A stretch of DNA of 5,797 nt from Bacteroidales bacterium (GTDB taxonomy: Bacteria; Bacteroidota; Bacteroidia; Bacteroidales; UBA10428), in NCBI GenBank assembly GCA_016926235.1, contig JAFGOZ010000409.1:1-5797 (forward strand). The letters are read 5' to 3'. The notes below the pieces were generated by a model. It did no database searches, was not told the DNA's origin, and saw nothing but the letters and a program-made list of their open reading frames with translations. Both the position numbers and the translations under genes were made by a program. This document shows positions 1-5,764 of the stretch, in pieces. Position 1 is the stretch's first letter, and each line of letters starts with the position of its first letter.

Positions 1-783
1 ATTGGTTTCGTTGTTTATAAAAAACAAATAGCGATAGCCTAAACCGCTATTGAAGAATTCAGATTGTTTAAGTTTCTCAAATGTTTGAGGTACTGTATTG
101 GCAAGTACTGCCAGTTTTGCGTTATTAATAATGCTATCCTCAGAAGTTTTCCTTGTTACGAGTCCCGACTTTCCGTAGAAAAAACTTGTTAGAAAGGTAA
201 AAATATTCTCTACCGTTTTTGTCCGACTTATATTGTTTTGCAGTTCCTCGAACTCGTCCGCATTTAATAATATTGTATTGTTGCGAGTTCCTGCAAATTT
301 TACTGTAAGTGCTTCAGGACTGAAGTCATTTATTGTAAAGATATGGGGAACAACATTCTTTGTTAGGAACTGTTCAAAGCAAGTGTTATGCTTCTTGTTA
401 TATCCTATAACGAAACCTTCTTTATCTTCAAAAGATAGGTCATCTTTGCTATCAGCATATCCTTTACAGGCATTTACAAATTGATTAACCATTTTATCCT
501 GATTATGAAGTTCAATCTGCAAATCCATGATTGGTTGATAGAAGAATTGATTTACATATGATTTGCCAAGGCCACTATTGCCGACAATGGTTACAAACAG
601 ATTGCTGTTCGTTGGTCGCTCGTTTCCTACCGCTAATTGTATGCGGTCGCTTGAAAAAAATGAAGTGAAATAAAGGTAATTAGTAATAAAAATATCAGGG
701 TTTACCCTGTAATCCTGTTCTGCGAATTTTGCTATGTCATTGTATAAGTTCTCATGCAGAATCTCTTTTGAAAGTAAATTCAT
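1..783 (-). CDS. DUF3987-type P-loop ATPase (primase/helicase-like), N-terminal part, runs off left edge
   Basis: The minus strand is open from an ATG at 783 to the left window edge, giving 261 residues with no stop; the C-terminus is missing. Seen: a Walker A motif GNSGLGKS at residues 68-75 (about 559-582), a Walker B-like ILLNADE at 171-177 with the acidic pair D176/E177, an ANTVPQTF stretch at 228-235 where a sensor Asn would sit, and GLGYRYLF near 247-254 with a candidate arginine finger R251. This order (Walker A, LLNADEFEEL, small conserved block, GL-x-R) is what I know from DUF3987 proteins, large cytosolic ATPases linked to primase or helicase functions on Bacteroidota mobile elements. 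An alternative ATG at 825 adds 14 residues (MRRLKHNLINTVST) and has the more A/T-rich upstream context; I cannot decide between them. The frame is closed by a stop at 886-888. The gene is divergent from the restriction operon and is probably part of the host element rather than the defence module. The exact biochemical role is unproven. Confidence 0.75.
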   Translation of the reverse strand, partial: MNLLSKEILHENLYNDIAKFAEQDYRVNPDIFITNYLYFTSFFSSDRIQLAVGNERPTNSNLFVTIVGNSGLGKSYVNQFFYQPIMDLQIELHNQDKMVNQFVNACKGYADSKDDLSFEDKEGFVIGYNKKHNTCFEQFLTKNVVPHIFTINDFSPEALTVKFAGTRNNTILLNADEFEELQNNISRTKTVENIFTFLTSFFYGKSGLVTRKTSEDSIINNAKLAVLANTVPQTFEKLKQSEFFNSGLGYRYLFFINNETN

Positions 784-850
784 TGTACTGACTGTATTAA
801 TCAAATTATGCTTCAGCCTACGCATTCTATTATTTATTATGAGTAGTCTG

Positions 851-890
851 CCTGACTGTTTTGACCTCGGTGCCAGTGGGTACAGTCAGG
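851..890. repeat. 9-bp pairing between hairpin loop and flank (pseudoknot or switch)
   Basis: CCTGACTGT at 851-859 is the exact complement of ACAGTCAGG at 882-890, and the second copy sits inside the 13-base loop of the 864-908 hairpin. The two stems interleave, so they form a pseudoknot topology or compete with each other. Only five bases (860-864 side) would have to span a stem longer than one helical turn, so full formation of both at once is sterically doubtful; mutually exclusive folding is more likely. Confidence 0.55.
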
Positions 891-908
891 AAACCCACTG
901 GCCGAGGT
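864..908 (-). repeat. Long hairpin upstream of the DUF3987-type gene
   Basis: The arms 864-880 and 894-908 are complementary over 15 base pairs apart from a two-base bulge (TG or GT near 870-872). The loop is 13 bases (881-893). The stem is far more GC-rich than its surroundings, and there is no T-run on either side, so it is not a simple terminator. On the minus strand it would lie in the 5' leader of the ATPase mRNA, about 40-125 bases ahead of the possible starts. It could act as RNA (leader control) or as DNA (cruciform, single-strand origin, relaxase site). The structure is seen; the role is not known. Confidence 0.7.
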
Positions 909-936
909 AGGAAAACCATGTACATGGTCATTCCTA
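908..936. repeat. Hairpin with perfect 14-bp palindrome ACCATGTACATGGT
   Basis: The palindrome at 915-928 is perfect. It is framed by TAGGAA (908-913) and TTCCTA (931-936), which are also complementary, so the whole 29 bases fold into one extended hairpin with a small internal loop. It abuts the 864-908 hairpin. A perfect even palindrome of this size is a plausible binding site for a dimeric regulator acting on the ATPase gene; it could equally be another structural part of a leader RNA or an origin. No binding protein can be assigned. Confidence 0.5.
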
Positions 937-1021
937 AATCTAAATACTGCTTCTTATTTTTTTTCTCTCATAGGCACTATATTTTTTTAAGTTCGATTTC
1001 ATCATATTCACTGGCATATTG

Positions 1022-1078
1022 AAAAAAAAAGACAAGACCGAATGACCCAATGACGGGTGCTTTTCAGTCTTGTCTTTT
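1022..1078 (-). terminator. Rho-independent terminator or attenuator, minus strand
   Basis: A perfect 12-bp stem (1027-1038 with 1067-1078, core GACAAGAC/GTCTTGTC) continues after one mismatch through GAA/TTC and then an inner ACCC/GGGT stem with loop AATGAC. Read on the minus strand the stem runs into nine T residues (1022-1030), the classical form. On the plus strand only four T follow, so the minus orientation is preferred. It lies 240-295 bases upstream of the DUF3987-type start and only about 20 bases beyond the start point expected from the promoter at 1102-1132, so it may attenuate that gene or end a short RNA. Confidence 0.75.
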
Positions 1079-1101
1079 CAGTTTCTATTATAACAGTGAT
1101 G

Positions 1102-1132
1102 CAAAAATAACTAATATCCAGCCACTTGTCAA
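1102..1132 (-). promoter_or_regulatory. Bacteroidota-type promoter facing the DUF3987-type gene
   Basis: On the minus strand TATTTTTG (1109-1102) fits the Bacteroidota -7 consensus TAnnTTTG. A TTG within TTGACA (1132-1127) lies 20 bases upstream, near the usual spacing to the -33 element. The same bases also resemble a classical -35 TTGACA with a 17-base gap. The predicted start is near 1095. The transcript would meet the hairpin terminator at 1022-1078 almost at once. This is a consensus match only. Confidence 0.5.
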
Positions 1133-1260
1133 GAGTTTTTAAAAATAAACTTTGAGATTCAATCAAATATTAAATAAAAAGTTGCAGATTTGTTTTTTGG
1201 CCTTGATTGAGCCACTAATGACCAATATATGTCTCTACATATCAGGACAATACGTAACGA

Positions 1261-1405
1261 AGGTCAATTGGGTCAAGAGTCTACCCTTTTCACCTAACGG
1301 AAATATTGACTTCAATGAGAGTGCTATTACTAAATGTATTATTGTATAAAAATATTAATGAAATAAATTTTTTAAGTTGGTCAGAACTACTGACCCAATT
1401 GACCT
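1261..1405. repeat. Perfect 15-bp inverted repeat AGGTCAATTGGGTCA, 115 bp apart
   Basis: AGGTCAATTGGGTCA at 1261-1275 recurs as its exact reverse complement at 1391-1405. Related forms are TGACCCAATGAC at 1043-1054 (in the terminator loop), AGGTCA-AACAA-GGGTCA at 1443-1459, and single GGTCA/TGACC units at 1219-1223 and 1379-1383. A second, direct repeat overlaps the right arm: TGACCAATATATGT at 1219-1232 and TGACCTAATATATGT at 1400-1414. Paired GGTCA units suggest sites for a DNA-binding protein (repressor, recombinase accessory factor or replication initiator). No gene is seen between the arms. Confidence 0.6.
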
Positions 1406-1776
1406 AATATATGTTATATTATTAAAATACAGTTATTTAACAAGGTCAAACAAGGGTCATCTGAGTTCATGGATAATAGGAATACTCTGATTAGACTCTT
1501 GTGATTCGATTGGCCCCACACAAAGTTAATACATTGATTTTAAACAGTATTTTAACCTCTCTGATATGTACCATAACTAATAATTATGCTGCCGTTAATT
1601 GTAAAAATTGCTGGAAATGGTTAACTGTTTCAAATTTCTAAGTTGTTGATAAAACGGTAGTTATCAAAGATACGCCTACAAACACATTAAAATGTAGCAC
1701 CTACACACGTTATTTTGCACGGACAGAAAAAATCTGAGAAAGATTATTATGTGGGATTAGTTTAGAATAGTCATCA

Positions 1777-1814
1777 TTTTGATTTTTATAACAATTAATT
1801 TGATTTTACATTTG
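1777..1814 (+). promoter_or_regulatory. Possible promoter of the vsr-M-EVE/nuclease-R operon
   Basis: TACATTTG at 1807-1814 fits the Bacteroidota -7 element TAnnTTTG and would start transcription near 1821, leaving a leader of about 35 bases before the vsr ATG. The nearest upstream TTTG (1778-1781) is 25 bases away, a few more than usual, which weakens the call. An alternative is TTTG at 1811-1814 acting as -33 with TATAAATAAT at 1831-1840, but that would leave a very short leader. Confidence 0.35.
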
Positions 1815-1855
1815 TTGTTAATTCGGTCTTTATAAATAATCAATTTCAGAATAAT

Positions 1856-2278
1856 ATGGATAGGTTAACCGAAAATCAGAGAGTGAAAAACATGAGGGCG
1901 GTTAAAAGTAAAGGTTCAAAAATAGAAGTTGCGTTGTCAAAATCAATTTGGGCTGCTGGATATAGATACCGAAAAAATGACAAAACTGTTTTCGGAAAAC
2001 CAGACTTAACATTTAAAAAGTATAAAATTGCCGTTTTTGCTGACAGTGAATTTTGGCATGGGAAGGACTGGACCGAAAAAAAGCACGATATAAAAAGCAA
2101 TCAAGAGTTTTGGATTAGAAAAATTGAACGAAATATTATAAGAGACCATGAAGTGAATAAGAAACTCAGGGAAGATGGTTGGGAAGTAATTCGATTTTGG
2201 GGTAAAGATATAGAGAAAAATTTGCGAAATTGCACACAAATAGTTATTGATAAAATTAATGAAGCAAAAAAACAATAA
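1856..2278 (+). CDS. vsr: Vsr-type very short patch repair endonuclease (T:G mismatch nickase)
   Basis: The 140-residue product matches the Vsr family along its length. Seen: NQRVKNMRAVKSKGSKIE near the start with E24; GKPDL at 47-51 with D50, equivalent to the catalytic Asp of E. coli Vsr; the VFADSEFWHG block at 60-69 with F66, W67 and H68; then FWIRKIERNIIRD at 85-97 and GWEVIRFWG at 108-116. Vsr nicks 5' of the T in T:G mismatches formed when 5-methylcytosine deaminates, and repair synthesis restores C. The linked CCGG-type methyltransferase implies a CTGG/CCGG substrate, which is inference. Two oddities are visible against E. coli Vsr as I remember it: the Thr-His ahead of FWH is Ala-Asp, and all four zinc-ligand positions are replaced, so this appears to be a zinc-free branch. 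The gene is first in the operon, its start is an ATG in an A/T-rich context, and its end overlaps the methyltransferase start by 20 bases in another frame. Confidence 0.9.
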   Translation: MDRLTENQRVKNMRAVKSKGSKIEVALSKSIWAAGYRYRKNDKTVFGKPDLTFKKYKIAVFADSEFWHGKDWTEKKHDIKSNQEFWIRKIERNIIRDHEVNKKLREDGWEVIRFWGKDIEKNLRNCTQIVIDKINEAKKQ

Positions 2279-3506
2279 ATCAGTTACTAATATTACTGGT
2301 TCTAATATTATTAGTAAAGAACTTGGAATTTTGGATGACAAGAAAGCAGTAATTACTCATTATTTACACAATCTCGGAAATGGTTCGGAGAAGTTCTTTC
2401 GAAATGATGCGATTAAATTCATTAATGAAATTGTTGCAAACAATCCGTATTTTCAATCCTCAGATGATTTAAAGCAGTTTTTTCTTGCTGAAGCGACTAA
2501 TGTACCCTTTCCCACGCCTGAGCATCATAAGTTTACATTTATTGACCTTTTCGCTGGAATTGGCGGGTTTAGAATTGCATTTCAAAATTTGGGTGGTAAA
2601 TGTGTGTATTCAAGCGAATGGGATAAAAATGCAAAAATAACTTATAAGGAAAATTTTGGAGAAGTCCCATTTGGGGATATCACAGAAGAACAAGTTAAAA
2701 AGTATATTCCAGATGGATTTGATTTATTATGTGCAGGCTTCCCTTGTCAAGCGTTTTCAATTGCTGGTAAACGTGGTGGATTTGAGGACACTCGTGGCAC
2801 CTTGTTTTTTGATGTGGCTGAAATTATTAAAAGAAAAAGACCAAAAGTTATTTTTCTTGAAAATGTTAAAGGATTGAGGAATCACGATAAAGGAAAAACC
2901 CTTGAAACCATTCTTAACGTCCTTCGAAATGATTTGGACTACTTCGTTCCAGAACCTGAAATTATGAATGCGAAGAATTTTGGAGTTCCTCAGAATCGTG
3001 AGCGAATTTATATTGTTGGATTTAGAAAGGATTTAAACATTACTGATTTTCATTATCCTAAATTAGTAAATGAGAGTGTCAATTTTGCTAAAGTGAAGGA
3101 GAAAGAAGTTGTCGAAACAAAATACTATTTATCTACACAATACCTGAAAACACTACGGAATCATAAATCAAGACATGAGAAAAAAGGAAATGGTTTTGGT
3201 TTTGAAATAATCAAAGACGATATGATTGCCAATGCAATTGTTGTTGGCGGAATGGGAAGAGAAAGAAATTTAGTAATAGATAACAGAATTACCGATTTCA
3301 CGCCAACTACACATATCAAAGGGGTTGTCAACCGTGAAGGGATTCGTAAAATGACACCACGTGAATGGGCCAGATTGCAAGGATTCCCTGATTCATTTGA
3401 GATACCAGTTGCTGACGCTTCAGCATATAAACAATTTGGAAATTCTGTTGCTATCCCTGCAATCCAAGCGACTGGGAAACTAATTCTGAGTAAAATACTT
3501 AAATAA
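2259..3506 (+). CDS. hpaIIM: M.HpaII-type DNA (cytosine-5) methyltransferase, predicted CCGG specificity
   Basis: This enzyme transfers methyl from S-adenosylmethionine to C5 of cytosine. All C5-methyltransferase motifs are present (numbering from the ATG, 415 residues): motif I DLFAGIGGF at 96-104, motif IV GFPCQAFS with catalytic C163, motif VI ENV at 201-203, motif VIII QNRERIYIVGF at 245-255, motif IX REWARLQGFP at 368-377 and motif X QFGNSV at 392-397. The target-recognition stretch between VIII and IX (STQYL, GNGFG, NAIVVGGMGRERNLVIDNR region) and the rest closely recall M.HpaII from memory, so methylation of the inner C of CCGG is expected. About 90 residues precede motif I, clearly more than in M.HpaII, and look helical and charged. 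I chose the ATG at 2259; an in-frame TTG at 2247 would add four residues. The gene overlaps the end of vsr by 20 bases, suggesting translational coupling, and ends 6 bases before the next gene. The symbol is the family name, not a proven ortholog. Confidence 0.92.
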   Translation: MKQKNNKSVTNITGSNIISKELGILDDKKAVITHYLHNLGNGSEKFFRNDAIKFINEIVANNPYFQSSDDLKQFFLAEATNVPFPTPEHHKFTFIDLFAGIGGFRIAFQNLGGKCVYSSEWDKNAKITYKENFGEVPFGDITEEQVKKYIPDGFDLLCAGFPCQAFSIAGKRGGFEDTRGTLFFDVAEIIKRKRPKVIFLENVKGLRNHDKGKTLETILNVLRNDLDYFVPEPEIMNAKNFGVPQNRERIYIVGFRKDLNITDFHYPKLVNESVNFAKVKEKEVVETKYYLSTQYLKTLRNHKSRHEKKGNGFGFEIIKDDMIANAIVVGGMGRERNLVIDNRITDFTPTTHIKGVVNREGIRKMTPREWARLQGFPDSFEIPVADASAYKQFGNSVAIPAIQATGKLILSKILK

Positions 3507-3512
3507 CCTATC

Positions 3513-4574
3513 ATGGGACTTCATATCTGCATTACTAATCAGTCCGCTTGGGAAACATCAAAAAGATATGGAGTTTATGGGAATGTTAGTGATAAGGACG
3601 AGAAATCAAATGTTGTATGGGGTAAGATTCGAGACTTATATGCAGTAAAACAAGGTGATTTGGTTATCTTCTATGTTAAGGGGGAACAGAAACTTTACGG
3701 AGTATTCAAAGTTTGTTCTGAACCATATGTATGTTATGATGATATCTTCGGTGAGGAAAATAAATATGCTTATAGATTTAACTTTGAACGTCATGAAAAC
3801 TTTCAAGAAGGCATCCCAGCATTTGAATTTTACAGCCTTGTCGAACAGGGTTTAATAAACTCGATTTTCACATTAGAAAGAGATGTTAATGCATCCTATA
3901 GGGGCATAAGGCAATTAAGTGACTTAGAGTTGCGATACCTTAATGAACTATTCTATAAGTATAATCCGAAATCAAATCCAAAGACTTTCAAACAGATAAG
4001 GCATAAGGAAAATTTCAAAGAAGTTCAGGCCACTGAGTTTTATAAATCAAAATTATCCAGTTTTACAAATCCAACCATTATTCGATTCCTGAATATTCCA
4101 TTTGAAGTAAGTGGAAAGAGAAGGGTTGTTCGGTATGAGCATATTTTACATGGCTGCATTACTAATCATTTATTGCATAATGTAAATGACATAAGGAAAA
4201 TATTTGATTTAAATGAATTATCAGAACTCATCTTGGAAGCACCAATACTTAAATCCCAACAATATAGGTGCGATATATTAACTCATTTTAATAGAGAATC
4301 AAAAACTATCTTTTATTCATTTATGGAAATAAAAAGAGACAAGGCTGTGGATATTGATAGTCTCTCTCAATTAATCGGATATTTAAAATCATTCTCGTCA
4401 TCCAGAAAACTTACTTTAAATAGTTATGAAGGCATTTTCGTCTCTTCAAGATTTAATGAAGATGTTATAAATTATTTAGAACAAAGAACAAGGGTCGAAG
4501 GAGAACGGATAGTAAAACTTATTTCTTATTCTATTTCTGATACTGGTGTTATTGAATTTCAAAGAATCATATAA
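3513..4574 (+). CDS. EVE (PUA-like) domain fused to a PD-(D/E)XK nuclease
   Basis: The 353-residue protein has two parts. Residues 4-150 fit the EVE fold: a start of the ICITNQSAWE type, GVYG at 20-23, a KQGDLVIFYVKG block at 46-57, LYGVFKVCSEPY at 61-72, YRFNFE at 87-92, and a closing YRGIRQLSDLE at 129-139. EVE domains are PUA-like readers of modified bases, related to YTH and ASCH and often found near DNA methylation genes. Residues about 170-353 look like a PD-(D/E)XK nuclease: D254 in CDIL, E272 and K274 in MEIKR, then Q286 in SQLIGYL, with a following YEGIFVSSR strand. The D...ExK...QLxxYL pattern recalls the nuclease half of NucS/EndoMS; that likeness is inference. It sits 6 bases after the methyltransferase and 9 before the restriction gene, so it is very likely part of the system. 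It could cut DNA carrying a foreign cytosine modification or process mismatches. It should not simply cut 5mC in CCGG, since that would attack its own host. Confidence 0.75.
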   Translation: MGLHICITNQSAWETSKRYGVYGNVSDKDEKSNVVWGKIRDLYAVKQGDLVIFYVKGEQKLYGVFKVCSEPYVCYDDIFGEENKYAYRFNFERHENFQEGIPAFEFYSLVEQGLINSIFTLERDVNASYRGIRQLSDLELRYLNELFYKYNPKSNPKTFKQIRHKENFKEVQATEFYKSKLSSFTNPTIIRFLNIPFEVSGKRRVVRYEHILHGCITNHLLHNVNDIRKIFDLNELSELILEAPILKSQQYRCDILTHFNRESKTIFYSFMEIKRDKAVDIDSLSQLIGYLKSFSSSRKLTLNSYEGIFVSSRFNEDVINYLEQRTRVEGERIVKLISYSISDTGVIEFQRII

Positions 4575-4583
4575 TTAATTAAT

Positions 4584-5654
4584 ATGGCACTATCTGGTAA
4601 TAAAGGTGAATGGAGTGAAGTTTACGCATTTTTTAAACTGATTGTCGATAAGGTTCTATATGCTGGGGATGCTGATTTAAATAGAATTGAAGGATTGGAG
4701 TATCCAATTATTGAAGTTATGAGACAAGAAGGAGAAAAGCAGATACATTATGCTTTAGACGGTGACTCTGTAAAAATATCTGATGGCGTGGTTGATTCAA
4801 CAGTTAATCAAGACGTTTTCTTGACTAATTGCAATCAACTTTTTGATAATATAAAAAGTAATTCTGGTGCTTTTACTTTACCCGAAATTGAAGCGTTCAT
4901 GGATTCAATCAATTGCCATTCAATCAAAGCATCAAGTTCCAATAAAACTGATATAAATGTAATGGCTCGTGATTTGAAAACGAATTTTGTTAATAATCTT
5001 GGGTTCAGTATTAAATCTCAACTTGGAAGTCCTTCGACTTTAGTTAATGCAAGCAAAGCAACAAATTTTACTTTTAAGATTGAGTTTGATTCAATCTCTG
5101 ATGGTCAAATAAAAGAAATTAATGGCCAACGTTTATTTAAAGATAAGTTTCTTTTAATTCATAAGTTTGGTGGTAAAATTAAAGGACATCAAGCAGATAA
5201 TAATACATTCCGCAACAATTTAATAATGATTGATTCATATCTCCCAGAAATTTTTGCCGAGATGCTTTACCTTTTTTACTCTAACTCTGAAAGCAAAATT
5301 TCTGATATCGGCACAAAACTGACAGAGTTAAATCCAGTAGGATATGATTTGTCAGGCAACCATCTTTTTTACGAATACAAAATTAAACACTTTCTAACTG
5401 ATTATGCATTGGGGATGATGGCATCAAGAGTTTGGAATGGTGAATACGAAAGTACTGGTGGATATTTAATCGTAAAAGAAGAAGGAGATTTAGTTTGTTA
5501 TCATATAATAAACAAAAACCTTTTTGAGAAATATCTTTATTATAATACAAAATTCGAAACAGCAAGTACAGAGAAACATGAATTTGGAACGCTATTTAAA
5601 GAAGGCAACGATTATTTCATTAAACTCAATTTGCAAATTCGTTTTTTACATTAA
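4584..5654 (+). CDS. hpaIIR: HpaII-family type II restriction endonuclease, predicted CCGG cutter
   Basis: The 356-residue product resembles the HpaII restriction enzyme family (RE_HpaII) over its full length and has nearly the size I remember for R.HpaII. Landmarks seen: GNKGEWSEVYAFFKL at 5-19, LNRIEGLEYPIIEVMRQE at 32-49, KTDINV at 121-126, and GFSIKSQLGSPSTLVNAS at 140-157 followed by TNFTFKIEF. The D123 to FSIKS spacing could be a diverged PD-(D/E)XK core with Ser in place of the usual acid before K144; this assignment is tentative. The family cuts unmethylated CCGG, protected by the methyltransferase two genes upstream. It is the last gene, 9 bases after the EVE/nuclease gene, with an ATG in an A/T-rich context (TTAATTAAT upstream). 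Being distal to the methyltransferase suits methylation before cleavage on entering a new host. There is no sign of truncation. The symbol is the family name only. Confidence 0.85.
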   Translation: MALSGNKGEWSEVYAFFKLIVDKVLYAGDADLNRIEGLEYPIIEVMRQEGEKQIHYALDGDSVKISDGVVDSTVNQDVFLTNCNQLFDNIKSNSGAFTLPEIEAFMDSINCHSIKASSSNKTDINVMARDLKTNFVNNLGFSIKSQLGSPSTLVNASKATNFTFKIEFDSISDGQIKEINGQRLFKDKFLLIHKFGGKIKGHQADNNTFRNNLIMIDSYLPEIFAEMLYLFYSNSESKISDIGTKLTELNPVGYDLSGNHLFYEYKIKHFLTDYALGMMASRVWNGEYESTGGYLIVKEEGDLVCYHIINKNLFEKYLYYNTKFETASTEKHEFGTLFKEGNDYFIKLNLQIRFLH

Positions 5655-5674
5655 GAAAACCATTTAAAACATAG

Positions 5675-5764
5675 GTGCAGGGTCTTGACATTTTCGACCT
5701 GCAACTTAGTGACCCTGACAGAGCCAAACGATTAATAGACTCCTTATCATATTTCATGGAGTAA
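5675..5764 (+). other. Possible 29-codon open frame or 3' remnant of an interrupted gene
   Basis: A frame from a GTG at 5675, directly after an in-frame TAG, runs 29 codons to TAA at 5762-5764 and reads like a real protein tail, including the helix-like stretch SDPDRAKRLIDSLSYFME. It is too short and poorly started to call as a gene. It could be the end of a gene cut by insertion of the restriction module, or chance. An open frame on the opposite strand covers the same bases but reads as low-complexity Ser/Arg/Cys text and is less likely. I do not recognise a family. Confidence 0.25.
5676..5717. repeat. Competing short hairpins behind the restriction endonuclease gene
   Basis: TGCAGGGTC at 5676-5684 can pair with GACCTGCA at 5696-5703 (eight pairs with a bulged G, 11-base loop) or through CAGGGTC with GACCCTG at 5711-5717 (seven pairs). 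Neither is followed by a T-run, so no intrinsic terminator can be called for the operon. These bases overlap the possible 29-codon frame, so the pairing may be incidental. Confidence 0.35.

Larger units (their letters stand above)
826..1855. other. 1-kb intergenic region without a convincing gene, rich in inverted and direct repeats
   Basis: No frame of convincing length or composition is present on either strand between the divergent DUF3987-type gene and vsr. The left half (851-1132) holds stacked hairpins, a palindrome, a terminator and a promoter, all best read on the minus strand. The middle (1219-1459) holds GGTCA/TGACC motifs, including a perfect inverted repeat. The right part (about 1460-1770) is AT-rich with only weak dyads: TTGATAA/TTATCAA at 1646-1667, and TGTAG-CAC-CTACA at 1693-1705. 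The likely vsr promoter lies in the last 80 bases. I see no tRNA, CRISPR array or insertion-sequence end here. Confidence 0.6.

Noticed and set aside
233..484. 83-codon plus-strand frame at the left
   Set aside because: It lies entirely inside the minus-strand ATPase frame, which carries Walker A and Walker B motifs; it is a shadow.
1152..1349. 65-codon plus-strand frame in the intergenic region
   Set aside because: It starts with TTG, has no recognisable motif, overlaps the left copies of the GGTCA repeats, and the opposite strand is similarly open, so it is more likely chance.
1460..1855. A controller (C) protein gene for the restriction system
   Set aside because: No small helix-turn-helix reading frame is present on either strand between the repeats and vsr.
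826..1855. CRISPR array or tRNA gene in the long intergenic region
   Set aside because: The repeats are short, irregularly spaced and in mixed orientation, and no cloverleaf-like arrangement or regular spacers could be found.
1856..3506. A possible Vsr-methyltransferase fusion split by a frameshift
   Set aside because: Both proteins are complete, vsr has a normal stop, and the methyltransferase has its own ATG inside the overlap, so translational coupling explains the arrangement.
5655..5720. Intrinsic terminator of the restriction operon
   Set aside because: Hairpins can form but none is followed by a T-run on the plus strand.
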